Of a DNA stretch of 64,000 nt, positions 45,421-52,088 are shown piece by piece. Within the stretch, counting starts at the first letter, position 1; every line of letters starts with the position of its first letter. The stretch is from Spirochaetaceae bacterium (GTDB taxonomy: Bacteria > Spirochaetota > Spirochaetia > Treponematales > Rectinemataceae): the NCBI GenBank assembly GCA_025355995.1, contig JANXYQ010000071.1:19455-83454 (forward strand), written 5' to 3'. A model generated the notes under the pieces. That model was not told the DNA's origin and ran no database searches. It was given only the letters and a program-made list of their open reading frames with translations. Both the position numbers and the translations under genes were made by a program.

Positions 45421-45709
45421 CGACGACGCGCGGATTCGCGGCTCCGGGCAGGCCGTAGTAGGTGTCGAGGTGGGCGAGGAAGGCCGAATGCGCGGCGCCC
45501 TCGTATCCTGGAGAGGCCGGCAGTCGCAGGAGGAGCGATCCGTCCGCTAGGCGCGAATTCGTCCAGGCTCCGCCCATGCCGGAGAGCTCGGCCTCTAGGA
45601 GCTCCGCGAAGCGCAGCTGGCCCTGGGACGAAGGTCGATCCGGGCCATCCAGGACCGAGGCGCTGTCCATGCGGACATAGCGCAGGAAGCGGTCGAGGAC
45701 TTCGGTCAT
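45401..45709 (-). pseudogene. peptidase T N-terminal fragment
   Basis: From ATG 45709 the frame gives TEVLDRFLRYVRMDSASV, SSQGQLRFAELLEAELSGMG and FLAHLDTYYGLPGAANP, matching the start of peptidase T (tripeptidase) up to the first metal-binding HLDT. After about 100 codons it stops at 45401, where DNA of a TRAP receptor remnant begins in another frame. The remaining ~300 residues with the other metal ligands are lost. Its ATG overlaps the stop of the upstream CMD-family gene (ATGA). Confidence 0.7.
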
Positions 45710-46308
45710 TTTTCCTTCATGGTCCGGTATCTCTCCAGATCGAGTATCGAGCATTCCGATGAGAAGCCCGCCGGCTGGACCCCCAAGGACTGGATGAGCC
45801 TCGTCCAAAAATTGACCTGGGCGCAAGTGCTGGCGATCACCACTATCGCGCGCTCGGAGAACCTGTAGCGCAGTTCGTCGATCACCTCGGGAGTGAAGGC
45901 TACCGGCGTCGAGGTCGCGCAACGGACGTACTCGAGGGCCGCTCGCTCGCTTGCGCTGATGCTGGCTACCTCATCGAAGCGCCGGATGCCCCTCAACGCG
46001 AGGATTTCCTCGTCGTCGACGCCGCTCTCCCGATACTCCTTCGCGTTCATGTCGATGCAGAAGGGGCAGGAGGCCAGGAAAGACACGTAGACGCGTATGA
46101 GCTTGAGTAGGCGCTTCGGGACTTCCGGCTCCTCGTGGGCTATGAGGCCTTCCATGAGCCCCGAGCCCCAGAAGGCCTTCGGGTACCAGGCGAGGATCCG
46201 ATTGGCCATGAGCGGTTTGCCGAGGCGACGCTCGACGATCGCGAGCATGGCCTTCAGCAGCCAAGGCATTCGAGAAGGCGGACTCAAGTAGCCTATGGCG
46301 TCCGGCAT
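45706..46308 (-). CDS. carboxymuconolactone decarboxylase/AhpD-family protein
   Basis: 200 residues. The CMD/AhpD core motif ASCPFCIDMNAKEYRESG (about 79-96) has the CxxC pair typical of peroxidase-like members. ERAALEYVRCATSTPVAFT and a C-terminal NFWTRLIQSLGV are also family-like. The function is probably thiol-dependent peroxide or hydroxyacid chemistry, unproven. It lies downstream of CoA-disulfide reductase and rhodanese genes (gap 49 bp), likely in the same operon, which supports a role in thiol/oxidative stress. Confidence 0.78.
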   Translation of the reverse strand: MPDAIGYLSPPSRMPWLLKAMLAIVERRLGKPLMANRILAWYPKAFWGSGLMEGLIAHEEPEVPKRLLKLIRVYVSFLASCPFCIDMNAKEYRESGVDDEEILALRGIRRFDEVASISASERAALEYVRCATSTPVAFTPEVIDELRYRFSERAIVVIASTCAQVNFWTRLIQSLGVQPAGFSSECSILDLERYRTMKEK

Positions 46309-46320
46309 GGTTTTCCGCGA

Positions 46321-46341
46321 TCAGCGCGGCATGTCGTCCAG
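46321..46341 (-). other. 3'-end remnant of a second rhodanese copy
   Basis: Reading minus, CTG GAC GAC ATG CCG CGC TGA codes LDDMPR-stop, nearly the same ending as the intact rhodanese next door (GIDDMPR-stop) and similar to the GNMPR end of the rhodanese at 50245-50598. It looks like what is left after deletion of a tandem paralog. Confidence 0.45.
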
Positions 46342-46357
46342 GCTAAGGCATCGATGA

Positions 46358-46633
46358 CTATCTTGGCATGTCATCGATGCCGCCCGCGTTCATCGCGTCG
46401 GTAAAGCCGGCCTGCTTGAGGAGCCTCGCCGCCTGGGCGCTGCGAGCGCCAGAGGCGCAGTAGAGGATAATGGGCTTGTCTTTCGGGCCGAGCTCTTCCA
46501 GCTTCGAGGGCAGGATATTCAGGGGGATATTGACGGCCCCCGGATAGGCTTCGTCCGCGAACTCACCGGCAGTGCGTACGTCGATTATCTTCGCTCCGGC
46601 CTTGATTTTGTCCTTTACGCTATTTCCAGCCAT
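46358..46633 (-). CDS. single-domain rhodanese
   Basis: 91 residues from the ATG at 46633 (AGGAGAG upstream). The rhodanese active loop is LYCASGARSAQAARLLKQAG, with the catalytic Cys about residue 61, preceded by KIIDVRTAGEFADEAYPGA. It transfers or carries sulfane sulfur in the cytosol. It starts 17 bp after the CoA-disulfide reductase-rhodanese gene, implying joint action on CoA or protein persulfides. It is closely similar to the membrane-anchored rhodanese at 50245-50598. Confidence 0.9.
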   Translation of the reverse strand: MAGNSVKDKIKAGAKIIDVRTAGEFADEAYPGAVNIPLNILPSKLEELGPKDKPIILYCASGARSAQAARLLKQAGFTDAMNAGGIDDMPR

Positions 46634-46650
46634 GTCGCTCTCCTTTTCTC

Positions 46651-48321
46651 TCATTCCAGGTCGAAGCCGCCGTCGGCGAGGATGGCGAGGTAGCCTCCCG
46701 TGACGTTGACTACGTTCTCGTAGCTGTTTTCCTTCAAAATGCGGGTGGCCAGATGGGACCGGAAACCCGATCGGCAGTGCAGGTGAATTCGAATTCCCCT
46801 CGGCACCTCGTCCAGCCTGAAGCGCAGCTCGTCGAGCGGCACGTTGAGCGATCCCGCGACATGCCCATCCTGGTACTCGTTGACGTTTCGCACGTCGAGG
46901 ACCAGGGCAGGCTCGCCTCCTGCCTTGGCCGCCGCCAGGGAGGCCTTGAGCCCGGCTGCCGTCTCTATCGGCGCGTAGCCGGAGAGGTCGTTCTGGGCGA
47001 TGAAGGCGACGATGTTGATGGGATCGTTGGCCGACGAGAAGGGCGGCGCGTAGGCGAGGTCGATCTCGGCCAAGTCGTCCACGGTCATCTTTCCGTGGAG
47101 AGCCGTCGCGACCACATCGATGCGCTTCTCCACCCCCTCGCCGCCGAAGCCCTGGGCGCCGAGGAGCTTCCCGCTCTTCCTTTCGTAGACGAGCTTGAGG
47201 GCCATCTCCTCCCCGCCGGGATAATAGGATGCATGGTTGTCCTTGTAGAGGATGGCCGCGCCTGCGTCGAAGCCCGCCTCCCGTGCCGCCTTCTCGCTGA
47301 GGCCCGTCGAGGCCGCCACCCCGTCGAAGGCCTTGAAGACGCTCGTGCCGAGGGCGCCGCTGTATTTCATGCGCATGCCGAGGGCGTTCGAAGCCGCGAT
47401 GCGTCCCTGCCTGTTCGCCGGCCCCGCGAGCGGCATGCGCACCCTGCGTCCCGAGACCATGTGCAGGACTTCCACCATGTCTCCCGCGGCGTGGATATCG
47501 GGATCGGAGGTTCGAAGCGCATCGTCCACCTCGAGGCCGCCCGAGGGGCCTATCGTCAATCCCGCGGCCTTCGCGAGGGCGAGCTCGGGACGGACGCCTA
47601 TGGAAAGCAGGACCATGCCCGCATCGACGAGGGAGCCGTCGGAGAGCTCGGCCTTCCGTTCCGCGCCGCGCACCGATTTTAAGCCGAGGCCGGTTATCAC
47701 ACGGACGCCCTGCTCCTCGAGCTTGGCGGCGATCATAGCGCCGAACTCGGGATCCATCGTCGACATGATCCGCGGCATGAGCTCGACGACGGTCGTCGCG
47801 AGGCCCCGCTCGCGGAAAGCCTCCGCCATCTCCAGGCCGATGAATCCGCCGCCGGCGATGAGGGCGGATTCGGGCTTCTCTTTCTCGATGTAGGCCTTGA
47901 TCTTGTCGACGTCGGGAACGGTCCAGAGCTTGAAGACATTGGCCGAGTCGACCCCTGGCAGGGCCGGCACGATGGGATTGCCGCCCTGCGCGAGGATGAG
48001 CTTGTCATAGGGAAGCCAGGACTCTCCTTCGGGGCCTTTGACCCTGACGCGCCTGCCAGTCCGATCTATCTCGACTGCCTCGGTGTCGACGAGGACCTTG
48101 ACTCCGTAGCGCGCGTCGAAGCCCTCGGGAGTCTGGAGGAGGAGCTTCGAGCGCTTGGCGATAGCCCCGGAGATATAGTACGGAAGTCCGCAATTGGCGA
48201 AGGAGACATAGGGTCCGCGCTCGATCAGCGTTATCTCCGCTTTTTCCGATATTCGCCTGGCGCGAGCGGCAGCGGTCGCCCCGCCCGCCACTGCGCCGAT
48301 GATCACGATCCTTAAGCCCAT
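46651..48321 (-). CDS. CoA-disulfide/persulfide reductase fused to rhodanese domain
   Basis: 556 residues. The FAD domain begins IVIIGAVAGGATAAARARR; the redox Cys44 lies in SFANCGLPYY. The NAD domain is ESALIAGGGFIGLEMAEAF (about 149-167), and the C-terminal dimer domain includes YAPPFSSANDPIN. From about 455 a rhodanese domain follows, with catalytic Cys in HLHCRSGFRSH. This is the known CoADR-RHD type (NAD(P)H-dependent CoA persulfide/polysulfide reductase). It would reduce sulfane sulfur or CoA disulfide, using CoA as a low-molecular-weight thiol. It leads an operon with rhodanese and CMD genes under a predicted Crp-type site. Confidence 0.92.
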   Translation of the reverse strand: MGLRIVIIGAVAGGATAAARARRISEKAEITLIERGPYVSFANCGLPYYISGAIAKRSKLLLQTPEGFDARYGVKVLVDTEAVEIDRTGRRVRVKGPEGESWLPYDKLILAQGGNPIVPALPGVDSANVFKLWTVPDVDKIKAYIEKEKPESALIAGGGFIGLEMAEAFRERGLATTVVELMPRIMSTMDPEFGAMIAAKLEEQGVRVITGLGLKSVRGAERKAELSDGSLVDAGMVLLSIGVRPELALAKAAGLTIGPSGGLEVDDALRTSDPDIHAAGDMVEVLHMVSGRRVRMPLAGPANRQGRIAASNALGMRMKYSGALGTSVFKAFDGVAASTGLSEKAAREAGFDAGAAILYKDNHASYYPGGEEMALKLVYERKSGKLLGAQGFGGEGVEKRIDVVATALHGKMTVDDLAEIDLAYAPPFSSANDPINIVAFIAQNDLSGYAPIETAAGLKASLAAAKAGGEPALVLDVRNVNEYQDGHVAGSLNVPLDELRFRLDEVPRGIRIHLHCRSGFRSHLATRILKENSYENVVNVTGGYLAILADGGFDLE

Positions 48322-48354
48322 AGCAACTCCTAGAGTGGAGATTTACTTATCTAT

Positions 48355-48397
48355 AGTATAAGCATGTTTTTGCGAGTTGAAAGTGACGGAGAACACA
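48355..48397 (-). promoter_or_regulatory. Crp-type operator and promoter of the CoA-disulfide reductase operon
   Basis: AGTGACGGAGAACACA (48382-48397, centre 48389.5) has one mismatch per half from TGTGA-N6-TCACA. On the minus strand, TATACT (48360-48355) sets a start at 48348, so the operator sits at -41.5 with the ATG 27 nt further on. Confidence 0.55.
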
Positions 48398-48431
48398 GAA
48401 GACTGTCTTCTTGACGGCCCTCCCGCCGAGA

Positions 48432-48560
48432 TCATCCGATTAGTTTTCCCACGAGTCGCTTGATTGGTGGTTGAAAGGCGAGGATGGGCAGGGCTGCGAG
48501 GACATTCGCATATCGTTTGCCGATCTTGATTTTATGCTCCTCGATCAGTGGATCATCGCG
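48432..48560 (-). other. possible short gene remnant
   Basis: The stretch downstream of the broken permease reads in one minus frame as EEHKIKIGKRYANVLAALP then AFQPPIKRLVGKLIG-stop (stop at 48432). It looks protein-like, but I cannot name a family and it has no start codon or ribosome site. Confidence 0.25.
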
Positions 48561-49495
48561 TTGAACAAATACCCGGTGAGCATGATCCCGACCGCAACGA
48601 CGCTGAAATAGATGGCCAGGAGTTGCGGCTTTAGTACCTTACGAAGGAGGATCGCCTCGGGCAGGGAAAGCGCGGTCACCGCCATCATGAAGGAGAGCGA
48701 TGTGCCCAATGCCATGCCCTTCTCCTTAAGAACCTGTACGATTGGAATGACGCCCGCCGCGTTAGTGTAAAGCTGCACGCCGATGAGGACTGAAAGGGGG
48801 ACAGCGTACCAGACCCTGGGGCCCGCGTACCTCACGAGGAAATCGGCGGGAGCGTAGCCGTGCATGAAGCTGCCGATAGCGATGCCGACGAGCACATAGG
48901 GCCAGACCTTGCCGACGATCTCGCCCACATAGCCGAAGGCATAGCTGACGCGATCCTTCTAGGTCAGGGTCGGGGCAGCCGCCTCGCCGGAATGGATCTT
49001 GTAGACGTACTCCTCGACCCACTTCTCGAGCTTCATCCTGCCGATTATAGTGCCGCTCACGATGGCAATGACAATGCCGCTCGCGAGGTAGAGGAGGGCG
49101 ATCTTCCAGCCGAAGAGACCCCAGAGCATGATGAGGACCACTTCGTTCACCATGGGCGCGGATACGAGGAAGGAGAAGGTGACGCCTAATGGTACGCCGG
49201 CCTCGATGAAACCGATGAAGAGCGGCACCGCCGAGCAGGAGCAGAAGGGCGTCACGATGCCGAGGAGGGCGGCGAGGATATTGCCGATAAATACGGGGAC
49301 CTTCTCGAGGCCGCGCTTCGTCTTCTCCGGGGGGAAGAAGCTCCGCAGGAGGGAAATGGCGAAGATTATGACTGCGAGAAGGAAGAAAATATTAGCCGTG
49401 TCATAGATGAAAAAATCCAGCGCCGAGCCCAGGGCCGAACCGCGAGAGAGACCTGCCGCATCGTAGACGAGCCAGTCGACGGCGCTCTGCCACAT
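48545..49495 (-). pseudogene. permease (DUF318/ArsP-like) interrupted by an in-frame TAG
   Basis: From ATG 49495 the frame encodes about 178 residues with helices and the family motif IVTPFCSCSAVPLFIGF. It stops at TAG 48959-48961 after APTLT, and the very same frame continues KDRVSYAFGYVGEIVGKVWP through the second half to TGA at 48545. No indel is needed: changing one codon restores a normal ~316-residue permease. GTG 48928 could restart the second half, so a split two-part protein cannot be excluded. The family is linked to export of arsenicals or other compounds; here it lies with a redox thioredoxin-like gene and ArsR, a common trio. Confidence 0.75.
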
Positions 49496-49559
49496 GACTT
49501 AAGCTTTCTTCGCCGTTCGGTAAGCCGCTGCCTGGGACGCGCGGCAATCGCGGGCCATG

Positions 49560-49799
49560 TCACGTGCCTCCCTTGAGATACTGGGCGGCTTGATCCTTCG
49601 TGAGGACTCTTCCAACGCTCTTGACCGTCCCGTCTATCGCGAGGGCAGGCGTCATCATGACTCCCATCGCCATGATCGCCTCTATTTCCGTGACCTTGTC
49701 GATCTCGGCTTCAATTCCGAGCTCTGCCACCGCTTCGCGGGCGTGCTGCTCTAGCGCCTTGCACGTGGGGCAGCCTGTTCCGAGTATTTGAATCTTCAA
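49560..49799 (-). CDS. thioredoxin-like small redox-active disulfide protein
   Basis: 79 residues from TTG 49799, giving the usual family start KIQILGTGCPTCKALEQ; upstream in-frame codons do not fit the family. The CPTC motif is at about 10-13. ITEIEAIMAMGV-like (VTEIEAIMAMGVMMTPALAI) and the cis-Pro TPALAIDG are typical. This family accompanies DUF318 permeases and ArsR regulators, as here. It may be a thiol carrier or metal chaperone for the permease, which is now broken. Confidence 0.8.
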   Translation of the reverse strand: MKIQILGTGCPTCKALEQHAREAVAELGIEAEIDKVTEIEAIMAMGVMMTPALAIDGTVKSVGRVLTKDQAAQYLKGGT

Positions 49800-49841
49800 G
49801 ACACTTTTGACTATTGTTGCCCAACATTGCAACTTACTTGT

Positions 49842-50168
49842 ATGAATGAACGGGAGACTCGGCGATATGCCCTCCGGGCGGAACTGTTCAAAGCCCTATC
49901 GCATCCGATGCGACTTTTCATGCTCGAGAAGCTCAAGGACAGGCCCTGGTGCGTCTGCGAGCTTGCTGCGGAAGTGGGGATCGAGAAATCGGTCGCATCG
50001 AAGCATTTATCGCAACTGAAGAGCGCGGGCTTGATCGAAGACGAAAAGCGCGGCACGCTCGTCGAATACCGCCTCGTCGCGCCCTGTATCTTGGAAATGG
50101 CAGCGTGCGCCGAAGGCGCTATCCTAGAAAGCAGGCGAAAACGATTGGACGTGGTTCCGACTGCATAG
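49842..50168 (+). CDS. ArsR/SmtB-family transcriptional repressor
   Basis: 108 residues from the ATG at 49842; no ribosome site is visible, so the message may be leaderless. The winged HTH is VCELAAEVGIEKSVASKHLSQLKSAGL, preceded by a WCVCEL motif that resembles the ArsR metal-binding helix. Two more Cys lie at PCILEMAACAE. It probably senses thiophilic metalloids or reactive sulfur. It is divergent from the thioredoxin-like/permease genes with 42 bp between start codons. That gap holds the imperfect palindrome TTGTTGCCCAACATTGCAA, a candidate operator. Confidence 0.85.
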   Translation: MNERETRRYALRAELFKALSHPMRLFMLEKLKDRPWCVCELAAEVGIEKSVASKHLSQLKSAGLIEDEKRGTLVEYRLVAPCILEMAACAEGAILESRRKRLDVVPTA

Positions 50169-50182
50169 GATTGACAGCGCTT

Positions 50183-50225
50183 CGTGATGGACGTCACTGA
50201 CGCGGTGCGCTGGCTCCAGTAAACT
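50183..50225 (+). promoter_or_regulatory. Crp-type operator and promoter of the membrane rhodanese
   Basis: CGTGATGGACGTCACT (50183-50198) has a TGA-N6-TCA core centred at 50190.5. TAAACT (50220-50225) sets a start at 50232, so the operator is at -41.5. The ATG is at 50245 behind CAGGAGC. Confidence 0.55.
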
Positions 50226-50244
50226 TTGATTACCAGGAGCAGTC

Positions 50245-50598
50245 ATGGATAACAATACATCCCTATATCTCGGGATCGCCGCGCTAGCCGCATTAGTAAT
50301 CTTCCAGAGACTGCGAACGCGGAAGGCCCCAGCCCCCGTGGTGCTCGAGAAGATAAAAGCGGGAGCGCGCATCATCGACGTTCGCAGTCCCCAGGAATTC
50401 GCCGGCCCGTCGTATCCCAAGGCCAAGAATATTCCCCTAGACTTATTGCCCTCGCGAATGGCGGACCTGCCGAAGGACAAGCCGATCGTGCTCTACTGCG
50501 CCTCGGGCGCGCGTAGCGCCCAGGCCGCTCGGATGCTCAAGAAGGCAGGATTCCAGGACGTGGTGAGCGCCGGGGGGCTCGGCAACATGCCTAGGTGA
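50245..50598 (+). CDS. membrane-anchored rhodanese
   Basis: 117 residues. One N-terminal helix (SLYLGIAALAALVIFQRL) precedes a rhodanese domain with the catalytic loop LYCASGARSAQAARMLKKAG (Cys about 87). The body is closely similar to the soluble rhodanese at 46358-46633, so the two are paralogs that differ by the anchor. It would present sulfane sulfur at the inner face of the membrane. It has its own promoter with a Crp-type operator. Confidence 0.88.
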   Translation: MDNNTSLYLGIAALAALVIFQRLRTRKAPAPVVLEKIKAGARIIDVRSPQEFAGPSYPKAKNIPLDLLPSRMADLPKDKPIVLYCASGARSAQAARMLKKAGFQDVVSAGGLGNMPR

Positions 50599-50678
50599 GC
50601 AGCTACCCTGTCCGCTCAACGAGTCGATCCGCCTCGGCCTGATTTTCATCCTCGTAGATTAGGTCTTAGCGGAGTTTC

Positions 50679-51005
50679 TTGGAATCCAGCCAGGTCTTTT
50701 CCATTCGGTACAAGGGACAGCTCTTCGTCGTATTCAGCTTAATGCCCGAGGGCTGGAAAGCGTCCGCTCCGGCGGCCTCGTCTATAAGCTTCCTTATTCC
50801 GATCTCGGCGGACGAGGCTAATTTCTATATCGCGGCGGAGTCGCTCATGCATCCCACCTCCGTCGCTTACAGATATGAGCATTCGGGCTCCAAAGTCCGG
50901 AAGACTCGTCTCGCCAAGGAAGGAATAGCCATCGACCTGGGCCTGTCGCTTTTACCTACTCACCGTCTCATCCCTCGAGAAGGCGCTCTTTCGAAAATAG
51001 GATAG
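50679..51005 (+). CDS. hypothetical protein, doubtful
   Basis: 108 residues from TTG 50679 with GGAG just upstream. The product (YKGQLFVVFSLMPEGWKAS, LMHPTSVAYRYEHSG) matches no family I know. It is the only sizeable frame in the 450 bp between the rhodanese and the convergent DUF134 gene. Composition is less GC-biased at third positions than neighbouring genes, so it may be spurious or a remnant. Confidence 0.25.
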   Translation: MESSQVFSIRYKGQLFVVFSLMPEGWKASAPAASSISFLIPISADEANFYIAAESLMHPTSVAYRYEHSGSKVRKTRLAKEGIAIDLGLSLLPTHRLIPREGALSKIG

Positions 51006-51050
51006 GTTCATCAAGGTGCCTCATATTCAGCGTAATTTAAAGGGGGAAAC

Positions 51051-51731
51051 TTAACTGCATCCTCGCGCTTGCGTCTTGCATGCGCCACCGCAGAGGAGGC
51101 CTGAGTCTTCGAGCTCGCCCCGAGCGAAGGCCAGGGCGGCGGCGCGCGCTGATCCGGAAGCGCCTCGAGCGACCGCGATACCATTAGCCCTGCAGACGTG
51201 GATGGCGCCCTCTCCGATGCAGCCGACGACGAGGGCGCTGACGCCGAGCGCGGCGAGGCGGGACATCACGACCGATCTGCAGCCTGGGCCTATCGCTGCC
51301 TCGATAGTTTCGGTGCCGCTCAGCGCTCCGTCTTCACCGATCGAATAGACGGATAGTCGCTCGCAGCGGCCGAAGTGAGTTTCCACCTGTCCGCGCGAAG
51401 TCGTCGGAACGGCGACGAGAATCGGATTCGGCTCTACCTTTTTAACGGCGATGGTTCCGCCCTCGATGCGGAGCTTTTTCCCGTTGATCAACGCGTCGGC
51501 CGTTTTTTTCCTGGCCGACTCGATGATCCTGCCGAAGGTCTGACGAGATACTCCCATCCGCTGAGCAGCCGCCTGCTGGTAGAGCCCTTCCAGGTCGGCT
51601 AATTTAAGCGCTTCGACCTCGTCGAAAGCGAGGACAACTTCCTCGCCGATTCCGACGCTCGCGCCCGACGGCCGGAATCCTCGCTTCGCGGGAACGGACG
51701 CGACGATTCGTTCGATTGTAGGCCTTGGCAT
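51051..51731 (-). CDS. DUF134 DNA-binding domain fused to NifX/NifB-type cofactor domain
   Basis: 226 residues. The N-terminal half is DUF134: LAFDEVEALKLADLEGLYQQ and the helix-turn-helix AAAQRMGVSRQTFGRIIESA. From about 100, ILVAVPTTSRGQVETHFGRC begins a dinitrogenase iron-molybdenum cofactor (NifX/NifB C-terminal) domain. The tail is Cys-rich (LLCGGACKTQARGCS). Such fusions accompany Mrp and MBL genes in anaerobes (compare the orange-protein cluster of Desulfovibrio). A metal-cluster-sensing regulator is plausible. The start overlaps the end of an over-long ArsR frame by 133 bp. Confidence 0.82.
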   Translation of the reverse strand: MPRPTIERIVASVPAKRGFRPSGASVGIGEEVVLAFDEVEALKLADLEGLYQQAAAQRMGVSRQTFGRIIESARKKTADALINGKKLRIEGGTIAVKKVEPNPILVAVPTTSRGQVETHFGRCERLSVYSIGEDGALSGTETIEAAIGPGCRSVVMSRLAALGVSALVVGCIGEGAIHVCRANGIAVARGASGSARAAALAFARGELEDSGLLCGGACKTQARGCS

Positions 51732-52051
51732 CTTCTCTCCTTGCGGTGCTCCACTAGTATCGTAGCCCCATCGAAGGCGCGAATCAATCGCTGGACTGCG
51801 GGATCGACGAGTTCGTACCTGATGAAGCCTCCCTCCCGGGCGCCGTGGACGATTTCCGTCGAGCGGAGTATCCCGAGATGTTGCGATACGATGCAGGGTT
51901 TGAGATCAAGGGATTGGGACAGAGCCGAAACGGTCGCGGCGCCTCGACTACGTGACATTGCTATATTCAACCGCGTCGGATTGGCAAGAGCCTTGAGTAT
52001 CTGTACTCGTCGAGTGACCGACCCTTCATCGAGAGGATGTTTCCGTTTCAA
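51599..52051 (-). CDS. ArsR-family regulator with abnormal C-terminal overrun
   Basis: 150 residues from TTG 52051 (GGAGGGG upstream). The HTH part is ILKALANPTRLNIAMSRS and LDLKPCIVSQHLGILRSTEI, a standard ArsR fold of about 100 residues. After LVEHRKERR the frame runs 133 bp into the DUF134 gene in another frame, adding a Ser/Arg-rich tail unlike the family. The original stop was probably lost by a small indel. The DNA-binding part may still work. The gene lies 37 bp after the decayed second CoA-disulfide reductase. Confidence 0.7.
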   Translation of the reverse strand: MKRKHPLDEGSVTRRVQILKALANPTRLNIAMSRSRGAATVSALSQSLDLKPCIVSQHLGILRSTEIVHGAREGGFIRYELVDPAVQRLIRAFDGATILVEHRKERRCQGLQSNESSRPFPRSEDSGRRARASESARKLSSLSTRSKRLN

Positions 52052-52088
52052 GTCTCCCCTCCATTTGCGCGGTTGACGAATTATGATG

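Noticed and set aside
48959..48961. Selenocysteine-type recoding in the permease
   Set aside because: The codon is TAG, not TGA, and no supporting stem-loop was recognised just downstream.
51006..51050. Terminator between the doubtful ORF and the DUF134 gene
   Set aside because: AT-rich, but no stem-loop of useful length was found.
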